Shown: piece after piece, positions 12,808 through 25,029 of the stretch | How positions within the stretch are numbered: the first letter of the stretch is position 1 | Layout of the letters: each line of letters opens with the position of its first letter | Assembly: GCA_022113835.1 (NCBI GenBank) | Contig: JAILWY010000009.1 | Span: 4,191,501 to 4,255,500, forward strand | DNA length: 64,000 nt | Direction of reading: 5' to 3' | From: Atopsyche davidsoni | Lineage: Eukaryota; Arthropoda; Insecta; Trichoptera; Hydrobiosidae | Program-made: the position numbers and the translations under genes | Notes under the pieces: model-generated | Databases searched by the model: none | What the model saw: only the letters and a program-made list of their open reading frames with translations | What the model was told of the DNA's origin: nothing

Positions 12808-13525
12808 GGGGCAAACTCTCATATTCGAGTTTTTTGACCATTTCCTTGTACCTATTGCGAAAAATCGACTGCACGAATCAAAAAAATTTAAATGCAGAAA
12901 GTTAGATACATCTTTTTTTTCTACTGTCATTTCTTATAATTTACTTTTAATATGATAAATATGTATTTTTCCGATTGAAGTTTCGGGATTGGAGTTTCGC
13001 GATTTCATTGAATGTCATTTAATTAATTTAATTGTCACTTTATTTTTGCTATGTCGAAAGTTGGTTTTTTTACAGAGTATTGAAAAAACTATAAATTACA
13101 TTTATTTATTTTTTATTATTTAATTAACGTCCATTTTCAGGGTAAAATAAAATCTTGAAGCTGTTGAAAAATTGGATAAAATTACGACTTTCAAAACCAA
13201 AGTGTGTTAAAGATTTTTTTTTTTTTAATTTTTAATCTAATCCCAACAGGTGGATATATAATTAATCTTTTTATTCCAATTGAAAAAAAGAGTCATAAAT
13301 GTTTAGGATTCTTGGAACAGGAACATCGCGAAACTCCAATTCCTAAACTTCAATCGAAAAAACGCATATTTATCATATTAAAAATAAATTATAAAAAAAA
13401 AAATAACAGTAGAAGAAAAGATGTATCTAACTTTCTGCGTTTAAATTTTTTTTGATTGATGCAGTCGATTTTTCGCAATAGGTACAAGCAAATGGTCAAA
13501 AAACTCGAATATGAGAGTTTGTCCC
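12808..13525. mobile_element. TTAA-flanked MITE with about 200-bp terminal inverted repeats
   Basis: TTAA at 12804-12807 and 13526-13529. The arms (about 12808-13004 and 13323-13525) start GGGRCAAACTCTCATATTCG and match almost base for base for some 200 bases, broken mainly by A/T runs. TTAA targets point to the piggyBac superfamily. The 320-base centre has no coding capacity. Confidence 0.85.
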
Positions 13526-15164
13526 TTAACGACACTGGTATAATTTGAGAAAACGGTTTTTTTTTTATTATATCAGGTTTAAGCACAAAAGTAACTTCCT
13601 GTGAAAAATTTAATACAATCAATGCCAATCGTAACATGGTCATATGGTTATTGTATTTACTTCTAAATCAGAGAAGATTTTTAATATTTTTGTCGGAAAG
13701 TACATGGTGGAAATCCATTTTGATATTGTTTAAATAAAGTATGTTTTGTGATTTTTTCATGTTTTATTTTTAACGTGTGTAGTACCGAAAACTTATTTTA
13801 TTGGTGAGGATTTGTAAGAGTGATTTATAGAGTGAGGCGATGATTGTTAATTGTGTAATTTATACCACAGATAAAGCGACATGCGACCGATTTGCAATCA
13901 GCCAATAGTATTACTAAGGTAAAACTATTTTAAAAAAACGCCTCAAACCTAGTGACGATTTATATTTATTATATACCAGATTTGTTCCAACACTTCAATT
14001 TTATTACCAGTAAGCAAAGAGTGATATCACTTTGTTGAATAACATAGTCAAATACATATTAGAAATAGCATTAATTATTGTTTTAACATGGTCGTGTTGC
14101 ACGAACTGCTGGGTTTACCGTTACATAATGAGGAATCATTTCAGAAATCGCTATTAAGCTGCAATAACTACAATAAAGGCATCGTCTCCGTAGTTTATAA
14201 TACAAAGCATAGTTGGTAAGACATGTGCATACATGCGACGATAAAGACGGTATTTGTCAATTAAATTATATAAAAAATGATTAAACAAGCATATTTCTCA
14301 CGAGCTCGTGGTGGAGGCATTCGGAGTTATGTCCCCGAAGAGCCATTGCGCCGTACCCTCGACGAGGACTGCCCGGGCATTAGCTGGAGACATGCTCTTA
14401 TCTAGATGCTGGCTCCGGGAATCTCTCGCATATTTCATACTTTAACTGTGATACCTAACTGGACAGGCACGGACAGGTGACACTCAAGGACATCGACAAA
14501 AAGATCAGATCCTTATTTCAACTTATAACTCATTGCTTTAAATTTAGAGTATTTTAAAATTACTGATGATTATTATAAAATATTGTATGATCAAGCGTTT
14601 ATCACATATGCAGGTTTATTGTGCATCCATTACGTTTTGATTTAATAGATGTGTGCATGGTACGATGAGAAATATCATTTAATTTTTTAAAAGTTTTTAA
14701 TTCCGCTTGGGTCTTGAAATGTGTATGTTTACGTCATTGCTTTACTTATAAAAATTATTTGTAATAAATGTCAAGTATTTAACATGAGCCTTTTTTAAAG
14801 TATTTTATGGGTTCTGGGTCCGATTCAGGTCTGCAAACACTAGGATCTTATCAACGGTACAAATGCTGCTGTCTCCACACAGAGCTACACAGTAACATCC
14901 CGCAGGCTGATACCTGAGGAATTAATTGTCCGAGATGTGTTCATAGCAGTTTAGATACAACCTGGCTCATTATACCTGCAAATAAAGCGTGTGACATCAC
15001 CACCGCACAGTTAAAGTTGAACACCTAAATACCAGCGCGTATAAACGCGGCGAAACACCTGGGAGACCACGGATATATTACTGTAAAAAGTAATCATATT
15101 CTTTTGACCGAGGATAAACGCAGCGATCTCAAATTTAAGCATAACATTGATACAACATAAGGTA

Positions 15165-15564
15165 TATCTATTTATGGATTGGTCAATCAGATGCGTATTT
15201 ATTACCCATTACGGGTTTATTATATTATTACTAATATGATTAGGCACATTAGTTCATATATAGAAGATGATTTCAAAGAAACACTCAGAAAAATATCATC
15301 ATGATTTGTGTGGGATTTGAACCCACATCTCCTGGTTTACATGACCGGTGTACTCACTAATCACTTCCGTTTATCGAGAATTTTTAACAGTCATACTCTA
15401 CATATGAATCAATGTGCCCAGGCCTAGTAGGGTTAGTACACCGGTCATGTAAACCAGGAGATGTGGGTTCAAATCCCACACAAATCACGATGATATTTTT
15501 CTGAGAGTTTCTTTGAAATCATCTTCTATATATGAACTAATGTGTCTAATCATATTAGTAATAA
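15165..15564. mobile_element. Foldback repeat with a tRNA-like segment on both arms, copy B
   Basis: Arms 15225-15353 and 15437-15564 are near-perfect inverted copies around an 83-base loop. Each arm contains GATGTGGGTTCAAATCCCAC, which fits a tRNA T-arm / pol III B-box (GGTTCAAATCC), so the arm may derive from a tRNA-like SINE. Confidence 0.75.
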
Positions 15565-15599
15565 CAACATAAGGTCTTAGTAAGTATATTCAAGGTGAT

Positions 15600-16060
15600 A
15601 ATGAATTGGTTACTCACCCCGGGAAGGCACCCGCCGCCATTCTCCGGGCCGTCTCCGTCTCCGTGCCGGCCCGCTGCAGAGACAGAATGTTTATAAACAT
15701 TAAATTACATCGCCTATTATTATAAATCACCACCGCGGACCCACATATTCGTAATAAATATCTCCGCGAGCGATAGTTTTTGCCATTTCCCTGGCCGAGC
15801 GGACCACGGCCGACCGTTTTGAATAAAACGTCCATAGATATGATTTATCCCGCAGTTAATGGCGACCACGGAGGCTGCGAACTTCGTCTACCGGATTCTC
15901 TGTGCATTCCTATAAATACAAGCGTACATCAAAGCACGGTTCCATGAATAATAATTACCGATGCAGCATTGCACTTTAAATGTGCTAGAGCTGCGCTATT
16001 AGTTTGTCAGAACCGTTAATTATTAGCCGCAGAGGCGTTATATTCATCCCTAGATAATTT
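15600..16060. promoter_or_regulatory. Candidate regulatory block
   Basis: Contains ATATGATTTATCCCGCAGTT, AATAATAATTACCGATG and GTTAATTATTAGCCGC within GC-rich sequence. Confidence 0.25.
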
Positions 16061-17179
16061 TCTGATTAGCAAACAAGATATCGTCAATATTTAAAAATTA
16101 ATTTTAACAGCAATGTCATCTTAAAATAATGAATAAAATTAACTGAATAAACACAAAAAAAAAAAAATATTAGTAAATAATAAACATCAACATTTCATAT
16201 TCAAGATTTTAAGCTCTGCGTGAATGCTATGTTTTAACTCTTAATTCATTTCGATAATGATGAAAAACCAAATTGGCGAATATAAAATATAATGAATGTT
16301 TATTTTTAACAATTGATAAGTTCATTTTTTTTTACACCCTAAATCTGCAAGTGTAATGGCCCGCAAGTCGAACCCCACACCCTTCACGTCACACCCGCCT
16401 TACACGACGCAGCTTATTTATCGCATTCCTTCCGGTAGCCTCGCCGCCTGCATTTTTACACAAATTTTACAAAAACGGCAACAGGAAATGTGACATCACC
16501 CTTATGTCGAAAATAATTGCAAAATATCACCAGACAGTGATAATACAAGACAAGTGTGCTTAACAAACGAAGCCTTCCCTGAAATATATCTGAATGCAAC
16601 CGACAATGCTATGAATAATTTTTTTTTATATATTTAAATATGCGGTGTGAATTTTTGGGAGAATCTTTCTTTAGTTTGTTAACAAGAAAGTAACAAAAGA
16701 GGCAATGGTTATCAGATATTACTAAATTAAAAAAAAAAATCATAGTAAAATTCTACCAAGTACTTTCTGTCAAATATATTGAATAAAATATATATATTAC
16801 AAAAAACATGACTTTTCAAATACATGAGAAACCACCTGGTAATAATCACTACAGTAAATATGACTGAAATTAAACATAACTGTTCAAAACTCAAGCCAAT
16901 CCTCTATCTGTATTCAAGGAAAAAGTACTCATTTAACTATTTCTTTGTTTTCATGTCCAAGCTTTTTAATTTAAGGATAAATTGTTATATTTGAAAAAAA
17001 ATAGTGCTGCATTGATTTAATAATGTGTTGCCATTTACCATAAGTTACCATTGATTTTAATAAAAAAAATTCACGTATTCGCCCTTGGCTTTAAATAGTA
17101 CAAATTAATAATGAATGTATGTACTATATTTGATTTATTCATCTATATTCGAATATTCTATCAGGCGGTGAGCTGATTT

Positions 17180-17400
17180 TTTTTTAATGGCCACAGGAAG
17201 TGCCCGACGCCCTCGGCGACTAAAAGTCCGCCCTGCCGGAAGTCGTGCGTCGAATGACACGCTTTTCCGCATTCGGCTCGCCATCAGAGCCTTGTCCCGT
17301 CCGCGATGGCGGCCGCATGCAAATCCGCACAAGGAAGGGAACAAATTGTCGAATATGTCAATTACTCACACTGCATACATGGCGGCGAATTTTAATGATG
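17180..17400. promoter_or_regulatory. GC-rich block, nature unknown
   Basis: Open on both strands in several frames, as expected for GC-rich DNA. GATGGCGGCCGCATGCAAAT includes an octamer-like ATGCAAAT. Confidence 0.2.
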
Positions 17401-19084
17401 TGTACTATACAATATGGAGAAAATTTAAAAAAGAAAACACCATGTCCAATTTCGCTGTGGTACCATGGGTGGATGTGCGTATGAATTTTTAAGTGTGCTG
17501 CTTGTGTCCAGATAAATTATTACCCATGAATAAACTAAAATGAAAATAAAAATTAATAATTAAGTACTAATGTATTCCATAAAATGGTAAAATCAAGGAG
17601 TTTTGAGAATCACTATTATTTCGTTAATCTTTTATATTATTTATTTTCATCCTACACACAAACACGTTTAAATCTGTCTTCACAATCGACGCACACAAAT
17701 TGAACAAAATAAATACTTTTGTCGTGTAAAGAACAAGAATCTACACAATCATATGGAAAAATAGTAAATAAATTGAATTTATATTAATGAATTATAATCT
17801 ACTATAATAATAGCCATTGTGTGTGTGTATGTTTCATTTTTTGGTTCTCTATAGAATATCTTAAAAGATAAAACGCTGATTTTTTGCACGTAAGTTCAGT
17901 AAGATTTTCCGCAGTTATGTGCCGAATTTCAAGACGACAGGATAATATTTTTATTCATAAACTAATTAAATAAAACTATCAAATATGCATTATGTACGAA
18001 TTATATGATTCTGTTGTTCACAGCGAGAATTTCAAATTTAGAATTTTTACAAAAAAACAAAATATAATGCTTCTAAGAAATTTACAGTTTATGTCAGCTT
18101 GACACAAGTAACAATTTTATTTTTTAGTTGCGTTAGAAATTATTAATCACATCATTAATAACTTAAAATGCCTCCTAAAAAAATAACACCGTCTAAGCAC
18201 AGCAAACGTAATTAAAAAAGAATAGCACAATTGAACGTGATAAAGAACAGTGCAGTGAAAGTGATTCGTTGTTTGTGACACGAAATGTGATATTTCCTAG
18301 AATGGCTTTGCTTTCGAAATTAATATCCGATTATTCAAAATATATGTGTACAAAATGAAATCAAATATTCATCTAATTGTCAGCCAAACATATGTTCAAG
18401 CACTATTGCATCGTTCATCGACTACGTCATTTTATAAGGGGTACATTTTTAGTTTATGATAGTGATGAACTTTATTTAAAAATAAAAATAAATATTTTTA
18501 TGTGTTACTTATGCTGCGTTTTTAGTATGATAGCATGGTTTGTAAGACACGCTGTATGTGTTTATTGAAAAAATTACGAATCGTCGCATTCTCAATGTCC
18601 TGGGAATTTACAGCAGCGATTTCTTAATTTGCAGTAACCAGATACGCCGGCCAGTGGCAGTCCAATCAACACGTCGATACCAGATAAGACAAACTGCGTC
18701 CTGCTCTAAAACATCTCACGTGAAATTGCATTTTTTATTTATTACCCGTGCATCAAATAATAAAATGCCCGGTGCCGGCGTATCTTTACGCCTAAGCCAT
18801 TATCTCACGTGTTAAAATATCTACACCGCCACTCGCTTACCCCTCGTGTGAAACCACTTAACACCGTGACGATATAATCTAAACTTTTTTTCTCTTATTT
18901 CTGTCACTTTATTAATACCAGTAGTGACGGGTTTCGAAAGTATGGTATGAAACGCTTCGTTCGGATCTTTTCCCCTGAGCACATAGTTGGCAGCGGTGAT
19001 GACAGTATATCGACACCACGCAGAAAAATATTTCCTCCCATTTAGAGCTTATATACAACTGTTATGTATTATGATACATATGTC

Positions 19085-19249
19085 TATTTTTTAGATTGAA
19101 CGTCAATCAGATGCGTATTTATTACCCATTACGGGTTTATTATATTATTACTAATATGATTAGGCACATTAGTTCACACATAGAAGATGATTAAAGAAAC
19201 TCTCAGAAAAATATCATTGTGATTTTTGTGGGATTTGAACCCACATCTC
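19085..19249. mobile_element. Half copy of the foldback/tRNA-like repeat, copy C
   Basis: Same leader and left arm as 15165-15345, ending at CCCACATCTCCTGG where the MITE copy at 19250 begins. A 45-base scrap of the same arm lies at 4739-4783. Confidence 0.65.
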
Positions 19250-19657
19250 CTGGCTATTATTTCTTATAAATTTACAATTAATATGATAAATATGTGTTTT
19301 TCCGATTGAAGTGTAGGAATTTGGAGATACGTCCGGTACATTTTCCAAGAATCCTAAACATTTAAAAGTCTTTTTTTCAATTGGAATTGAAAGAATAAAT
19401 ATAAACCATGTGCGTCTTATAAATTTAAAATTAAAAAAAAATAAATCTTTAACAAACTTTGGTTTTGAAAAGTCGTCATTTTATCCAATTTTTCAACATC
19501 TTCAAGATTTTATTTTACCCTAAAAATGGACGTAAATTAAATAATAAAAAATTGATAAATATAACTTATAGTTTTTTCAATACTCTGTAAAAAAAACAAC
19601 TTTTGACATAGAAAAATAAAGTGACAATTAAATTAATTAAATGACACGATTTCGCCA
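19250..19657. mobile_element. Partial copy of the TTAA MITE
   Basis: Same centre and inner parts of the inverted repeats as 12808-13525, with the centre in the opposite orientation and both outer ends missing. It interrupts the tRNA-like repeat at 19085-19249. Confidence 0.75.
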
Positions 19658-19667
19658 GGTAATGGAC

Positions 19668-19699
19668 TGCCTCTGGTGTCCGGTTGGACACCAGAGGCA
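19668..19699. repeat. Perfect hairpin, 14-bp arms, GGTT loop
   Basis: TGCCTCTGGTGTCC then GGTT then its reverse complement. It stands at the edge of the partial MITE copy and may be a transposon end. Confidence 0.9.
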
Positions 19700-19899
19700 A
19701 TTAAAAGGCTAAAAGCAACTGCCTTAAGGAAAGCAGAAACGCATTTTGGTAATTTTCGAAGAGAATGTGCGCTTGGGGAATGTTCACGTTACACGAGCGC
19801 TCCCGCCTGGGATATGTGCAAAACGATCAAGAGCAACAGCATTCTTTCGTTTGTCTGATTCTAGCTAACCGGTGATTATAATAAATCTAAAATCAAATG

Positions 19900-20165
19900 C
19901 TAACAGAGAGGTCCGAGTATCATCTTTGCAAAAAGCCACTTCCCCGAGCTGAGACTCAGCCGAGGAGCGCCCGGGGCGGGGAGACCAGCCCGGGAGTGAC
20001 GTTGATTGAACAACGTCTGTCTCCGGCCTAATGAAGCCATGCCGCGATGGAAGATAGGCGACTCCCTGCTGCAGACCATGCCAGACGGAAGGTTGCGTTG
20101 GGAAATGTAACTGCTGTGGGAGTTTCGTTTCATGGCATTTGGAGTACCGCTAATTTAAACAGACC
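19900..20165. promoter_or_regulatory. GC-rich block, nature unknown
   Basis: CpG-rich stretch next to the TTAGG-bearing MITE. No recognisable product in either strand's open frame. Confidence 0.2.
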
Positions 20166-20180
20166 CCGAGAATATATTTG

Positions 20181-20379
20181 GGTACTTGTTTTTTATCCGA
20201 CCACCAATTTTTTTTTATGTACATGTACTCGCAGAGATAAGAATCTATCATATGACGATGAGTCCCGTTGTGGCGTTTATTTCGTTCCTTTGTAGATTTC
20301 CATGACCGCTCGATTCGTTGGGTTAGGTTAGGTTAGGTTAGGTACATGTTTTTTGGTGGTCGGATAAAAAACAAGTACC
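20181..20379. mobile_element. 199-bp hAT-like MITE carrying TTAGG repeats
   Basis: 27-base inverted ends starting GGTACTTGTTTTTTATCCGA, flanked by an exact 8-base duplication TATATTTG (20173-20180 and 20380-20387). Four TTAGG units lie inside at 20323-20342. An 8-base duplication suggests hAT, although the ends lack the usual CAG start. Confidence 0.85.
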
Positions 20380-21840
20380 TATATTTGCTTCTGACCCCGA
20401 GAATGTGAGAGACGAAAAGACTACCCTCTTCAAAGACTTCAAAATATTGATAAATCGAATATTTTGTAAACAAATTGTAATGTATTATTGTATTATAACA
20501 AACCAATACTTAGTATTGAATATTTATTAATGTTTCTATTTTTTTATTTGCTGACGCAACTAGTTTTGCTGATATTCTATGTTAAAATTTTTAGCCTGGT
20601 AAAAATTCTTTAAAGGTTCTAACCGACTGAACTAAATTCTAAACAAAAGTGAAAACTTTAACTCAAAATAATATTTTTTTGCATATCTATATATCTAATT
20701 GATTTTGGGTTTGAAAAAAATTTTTGACTTAATATTTCTCAGGGCGTATCACCATTGTGATGAGCGAGAGAAACATCTGAGTTAAAAATAATACAATACA
20801 GTGACTTTGTATTTTATTGTGTTTTCTGTTAATAAAACATACGTCATAACATTTGCAGGTAATCATCATGATTTACTGCAGTCCGAGGCCCGCAACAGGT
20901 TGCAACGCCGCGAATAAATAAATATATGATTTTCTTTGTTACAGCTCTTATATTGCACCGTTTTTTTTATCTTAATTCAGTTTATGCATTCAAATATATG
21001 TGAATATTACTTTTATTACTTATATATGTAATAATTTAAGAAACTTTAAAAAAAAAATAACGATGGAAAAACAGTCATTATTTAAGGAATCGTGAAGAAT
21101 ATAAATCTTTATATCAATGCTGTAGTGACATCATTAATTCCTATTCGAGTAAACAGATTATTTGTCGTTTACTGTTGTTTTTATTTTATACCCCGAAGGT
21201 CGACATCGGCCGATGATGATGACAACAGTATCGACACGCTGAGCACGTAGCGATGCTCCTCTCGGATGTACTTCATGTACTCTCATCATCGCAGTATCAT
21301 TAAATATAACTTTGTTATGATCATTAGGAGGGATCTTTACTGTTAACGTCGTGTTACGTCAATCATCGAGCAAAAATCATAGCGCGAAACCTTATTGAAG
21401 AAATGCTTTCCTGCCGAGGAGAAAATCTGAAGAATGATTTATCTGGAATATTCTAGATTCTAGATAAAATTGCTGGAGAGATTTCGCGCAAAAAAATATA
21501 TATATACGCCTTAAGGTCGCTTACAATTTTATCTGTTAAAAGTGTATTTTTCTCTTCATTTGCCATTTTTGTCTTTATAAAAATGTCATAATTTTATTAT
21601 TTTATTAATAAATTCATAAATATATCCAATTGTAAAAGACTAAACCGCTTATAAGGGCATTGATATGTATTATAATTAACGATAACTTTTTAACGCAAAG
21701 CGTACTTTTATCACACAGAACAAGCCATGAGAATAATCCAAATTCATTCGCATTACAAACGAAGTAGCTACAAGTGTAACATAACCCGTAATTTACATCA
21801 CAAATAATATAAGAGTTAACTCGTTGAAATTTAGATAACA

Positions 21841-21960
21841 TACAATACGGTGTGGGGAAACCCCCTGATTTTGCGCGCAGTTTGGAGGTTTACAAGATGT
21901 GGCTTAGGTGGTAGTATATACGAATATCTCTATTTTTGTTATTGAGTTTGTGTCAAAAAA
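21841..21960 (+). repeat. Dispersed repeat family R1
   Basis: Has TACAATACGGTGTGGGGAAA, ACAAGATGTGGCTTAGGTGG and TCTCTATTTTTG. Confidence 0.6.
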
Positions 21961-22118
21961 CCCTTTTTGGAACAAATAACAAAATAATAAGGATGCGTCC
22001 CAAAATAACGCAGAATTTATATAACAATAAATAGCATAGAATATTTGTCTCACCCACCAAGAAGCTTTAAATAACCTGCACAGAGTAGCGCCAAAGCATT
22101 GAAATGATTTCTGTAAGA

Positions 22119-22305
22119 CAGTGTTCTTCAACTTATGGGTCACGGTGTCTTACTCGGGAAGTTGCGAGTAAGAGAAAAATACAATCGTTTGTAAGTCCTA
22201 CACTACAGTAAATAGATATTTTTATTAAAGCCCTAGGCCTAGGGAGTCGCCAGAATTATTAAACTTACAAAAGGGTCGCGTATACAAAAAGCTTGAAAAT
22301 CACTG
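22119..22305. mobile_element. 187-bp hAT-like MITE
   Basis: Starts CAGTGTTCTTCAACTTATGG and ends AGCTTGAAAATCACTG. Flanking duplications CTGTAAGA and CTGTTAGA match 7 of 8. Confidence 0.8.
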
Positions 22306-22379
22306 CTGTTAGAGATATTTAAAGCGAAAATGAATACAAAACCCACACAGAATCCAAAACAGAGAAACGGCGATGTGTT

Positions 22380-22640
22380 TCCCGGCTGTTGATTTAGTCT
22401 CTATTTCCCTACGCGAGTGTCGGGCCGCCGTGTTTCCTTATCGCCGCGCTGGACATCTTCATCTGGCGCAGCATCAGCGGCACATCCCACGGCATCATTA
22501 AGGGCCCCGCGACTCCCGGGAGGGCATAAATCTTCATTGTTCGGCTGCGAGGCTACTCGAGGGCCTGCGCTCGTAATTAGCGACTTGTTTGCGTTCCGAT
22601 TATTTACTACCGTACAATCATTCGTAGATTTGTGATTTAT
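22380..22640. promoter_or_regulatory. Candidate regulatory block
   Basis: GC-rich with GCATAAATCTTCATTG, CTCGTAATTAGCGAC and TCCGATTATTTACTACC. Confidence 0.25.
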
Positions 22641-22775
22641 ATTATTTTGTATTTTTTATAGTTGAATTTAGTACATATATTCGATATCCCTCTCTCTCAA
22701 CATAGATATAAATATTTAGATCAAATATTCACTAGCGCTGATTTTTACATATGTACAGTTTACACTGTTTTATTT

Positions 22776-23095
22776 GTGGAGTCAAGACAATAAAATATGA
22801 GCTTCGGAAATCAAAGCTCATCCATCATTACAGTGGGGTGGAGTCAAGACAGTGGAATGTTAGCTTCAGAAACCAAAGCTCATCCATCATTACAGTAGGA
22901 TGGAGTCTAGACAGTGGAATATGAGCTTTTGAAATCAAAGGGCATCCATAATTACAGTGGGGTGGTGTCAAGGCAGTAGAATGTGAGCTTTTGAAATCAA
23001 AGCTCATCCAAAATTACACACATTACAGACAGTTAAATATGTGCTTCGGAATTTAAAGCTCATCCAATAACATCCAGTGAAATCTGAGCTTTTAG
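22776..23095. repeat. 62-bp minisatellite, about 5 units
   Basis: Units start at 22776, 22838, 22900 and 22962 (period exactly 62), with a diverged fifth. Each unit holds GTGGAGTCAAGACAGT and most hold a small hairpin GAGCTT...AAGCTC. Confidence 0.9.
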
Positions 23096-23453
23096 ATCTA
23101 ATACTCCTTCTGTAGCAGGCTGCAGAAACAATAGCAGGAGCTCTCCCACCTCGACAAGGTTGGAGGCCACCTCTCTCCACAATCATTTCATGTCCACTAC
23201 TCCATTACCGATCCTTTACCAACGCATAGAGTACAGAATGGCAGCCATGTATAAGCAACATAATGGAGAGAGCGGGGAAGTACTTTTCTATAAAGTACTA
23301 TTATTTCTATTAATTAATTATAATAATCAATATTTTATTTGTAATACATATTAGGTTTAACGCAAAAGCTGCTCGAGATCTAATGGTTAGCAATCATTGC
23401 TAAAGGATCAAAAGTTTTCGGGTTAAATTTTTGAGTAGACTACATTTATTACG

Positions 23454-23458
<5 letters not shown>

Positions 23459-23523
<65 letters not shown>
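23459..23523. repeat. (AT)n microsatellite, about 32 units
   Basis: Uninterrupted AT dinucleotide run. Confidence 0.97.
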
Positions 23524-23524
<1 letters not shown>

Positions 23525-23677
23525 TCATACAATGGGTATTAACGTTTATTTATTTCCAAGTCGAAGCTGACGATTCCATGTAGAAAAAAAGACTTAAATA
23601 AAAATTTCACTTTATTCGCAGCACGCTAATACAATTCTATCATTAAAAATAAACGATTCAATTTGATTACTGTGTTC

Positions 23678-23709
23678 ATCATTTCTGTATTAATTAATAC
23701 AGAAATGAT
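23678..23709. repeat. Perfect 32-bp palindrome
   Basis: Half-site ATCATTTCTGTATTAA with its reverse complement and no spacer. It extends to 42 bp with one mismatch. Confidence 0.95.
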
Positions 23710-23807
23710 AAACATTAAAAGATTTTTAGACTTAAGTCCTTAAACTATTAAATATTCCTAAGAATATTAATAGTTAATTATTAATTAATTATTATTAATT
23801 ATTAATT

Positions 23808-23849
23808 ATTTTACAAAATTTCAGGACTAATCCTGAAATTTTGTAAAAT
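23808..23849. repeat. Perfect inverted repeat, 18-bp arms, 6-base loop
   Basis: ATTTTACAAAATTTCAGG, ACTAAT, then the exact reverse complement; 100 bases from the palindrome at 23678. Confidence 0.95.
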
Positions 23850-24342
23850 TAATTATTAGTGTATTGTTGGCATTGACAACAAATTAAAATAAGATATAAT
23901 TTAATTGGACTCGATAAACTAAACGAATCGGCCTTTGTATGATACGCTCTGTAATTGCGGAACATTAAATATATATCGAGTCTTTACTGCCAACATTTCA
24001 GGGCAAAGTGTAAATAATTCGAAAGGCCGATCCGCCCGACTGCGCTTTCTCTCGTTCTTTAAAGTTTGGAGCTTTTAAAGAGTATTTTTTAAGAAAGAGC
24101 GGCCAACTTGAGCAACAATTGCATGTTAAATAATAACCTGACATTTAATACAATTGAAGCTCTGCCAATTCTTTAATTTATTGCTTTAGCATCACCCACA
24201 TTGAACTGACACGTACTCCGGCGTTTACTAATAATTTATTCGTCCACTTGTACGCGCATATAAAAACGATGGTAAAAATATCGTAAAATAATAAATACAG
24301 ATCCTACTACGAAAGGAAAAATCGAAGAAAATAGGGTCATTT

Positions 24343-24485
24343 GTAGGGGTGGATGCAGAATTTACTCAAGTGGGTGGAGTCGGGAATGCGGCCGAATTAG
24401 TAAGACTGGCCCAGGATAAATACGTATTCAATGATATGGTAGAAGAGGCACCCAAAGAAGAAGATCCCCTATGTGACAGGTTAAC
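24343..24485 (+). mobile_element. Non-LTR retrotransposon 3' fragment
   Basis: Shares GGATGCAGAATTTACTC, GTCGGGAATGCGGCCGAATT and the tail GAAGATCCCCTATGTGACAG with the copy at 28577. Confidence 0.6.
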
Positions 24486-24539
24486 CATAAAATGATTATC
24501 ATAAAACTTTTGTAAAATAATATTTTGAATATTCCAATA

Positions 24540-24934
24540 CAGTAATACCCCGCTTTACTCGAGGGATACGTTCCGGAAAAAATCGCATTAAGTGAAATTC
24601 GCGTAAATCGGGATCTACGATTAAACACACATACATAGTTAAAACTTGATACAAAAAAATACGAATCATTTTAATCAATCACTATGCAGTATTACATGTT
24701 ATTTCTACTGAAAAATACATCTACGAGTATTGTCTTTTGGGTAGCGTTTCTTTTACGTTCTTGTAAAATACGTTCATAACACCCATCGCTATTTTAATTG
24801 TAAAAAGAAGTCAATGACTGCATTATGCTCATACACATTCTTAAATAAGAAATTCGCGTAATGCAAGGCATTTTAACGCAAAATTTGACATTCGCGTAAT
24901 AGTGAAAGGGGTCGCGTAAAGCGGGGCATTACTG
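24540..24934. mobile_element. 395-bp pogo/Tigger-like MITE
   Basis: Inverted ends CAGTAATACCCCGCTTTACT and, reversed, CAGTAATGCCCCGCTTTACG, with TA on each side. The CAG start, TA target and CGCTTTACGCG style match pogo/Tigger ends. No coding capacity. Confidence 0.8.
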
Positions 24935-25029
24935 TAAATACATTTCACGTTTTCAGCGGATTTCAAAGCAAAAGTGGCACTATACGCGTAATGGGTATTT
25001 TAACTATTCAGATGCGTCTTCTAAGAAAT

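Noticed and set aside
15301..15490. Possible tRNA genes at the GGTTCAAATCC boxes
   Set aside because: No acceptor-stem pairing or proper A-box spacing; the segments belong to a repeat with inverted arms.
18168..18215. ATG frame starting MPPKKITPSKHSKRN
   Set aside because: Stops after 15 codons and has no splice partner; perhaps transposon debris.
20323..20342. True telomere
   Set aside because: Only four TTAGG units, enclosed by transposon ends with a target duplication.
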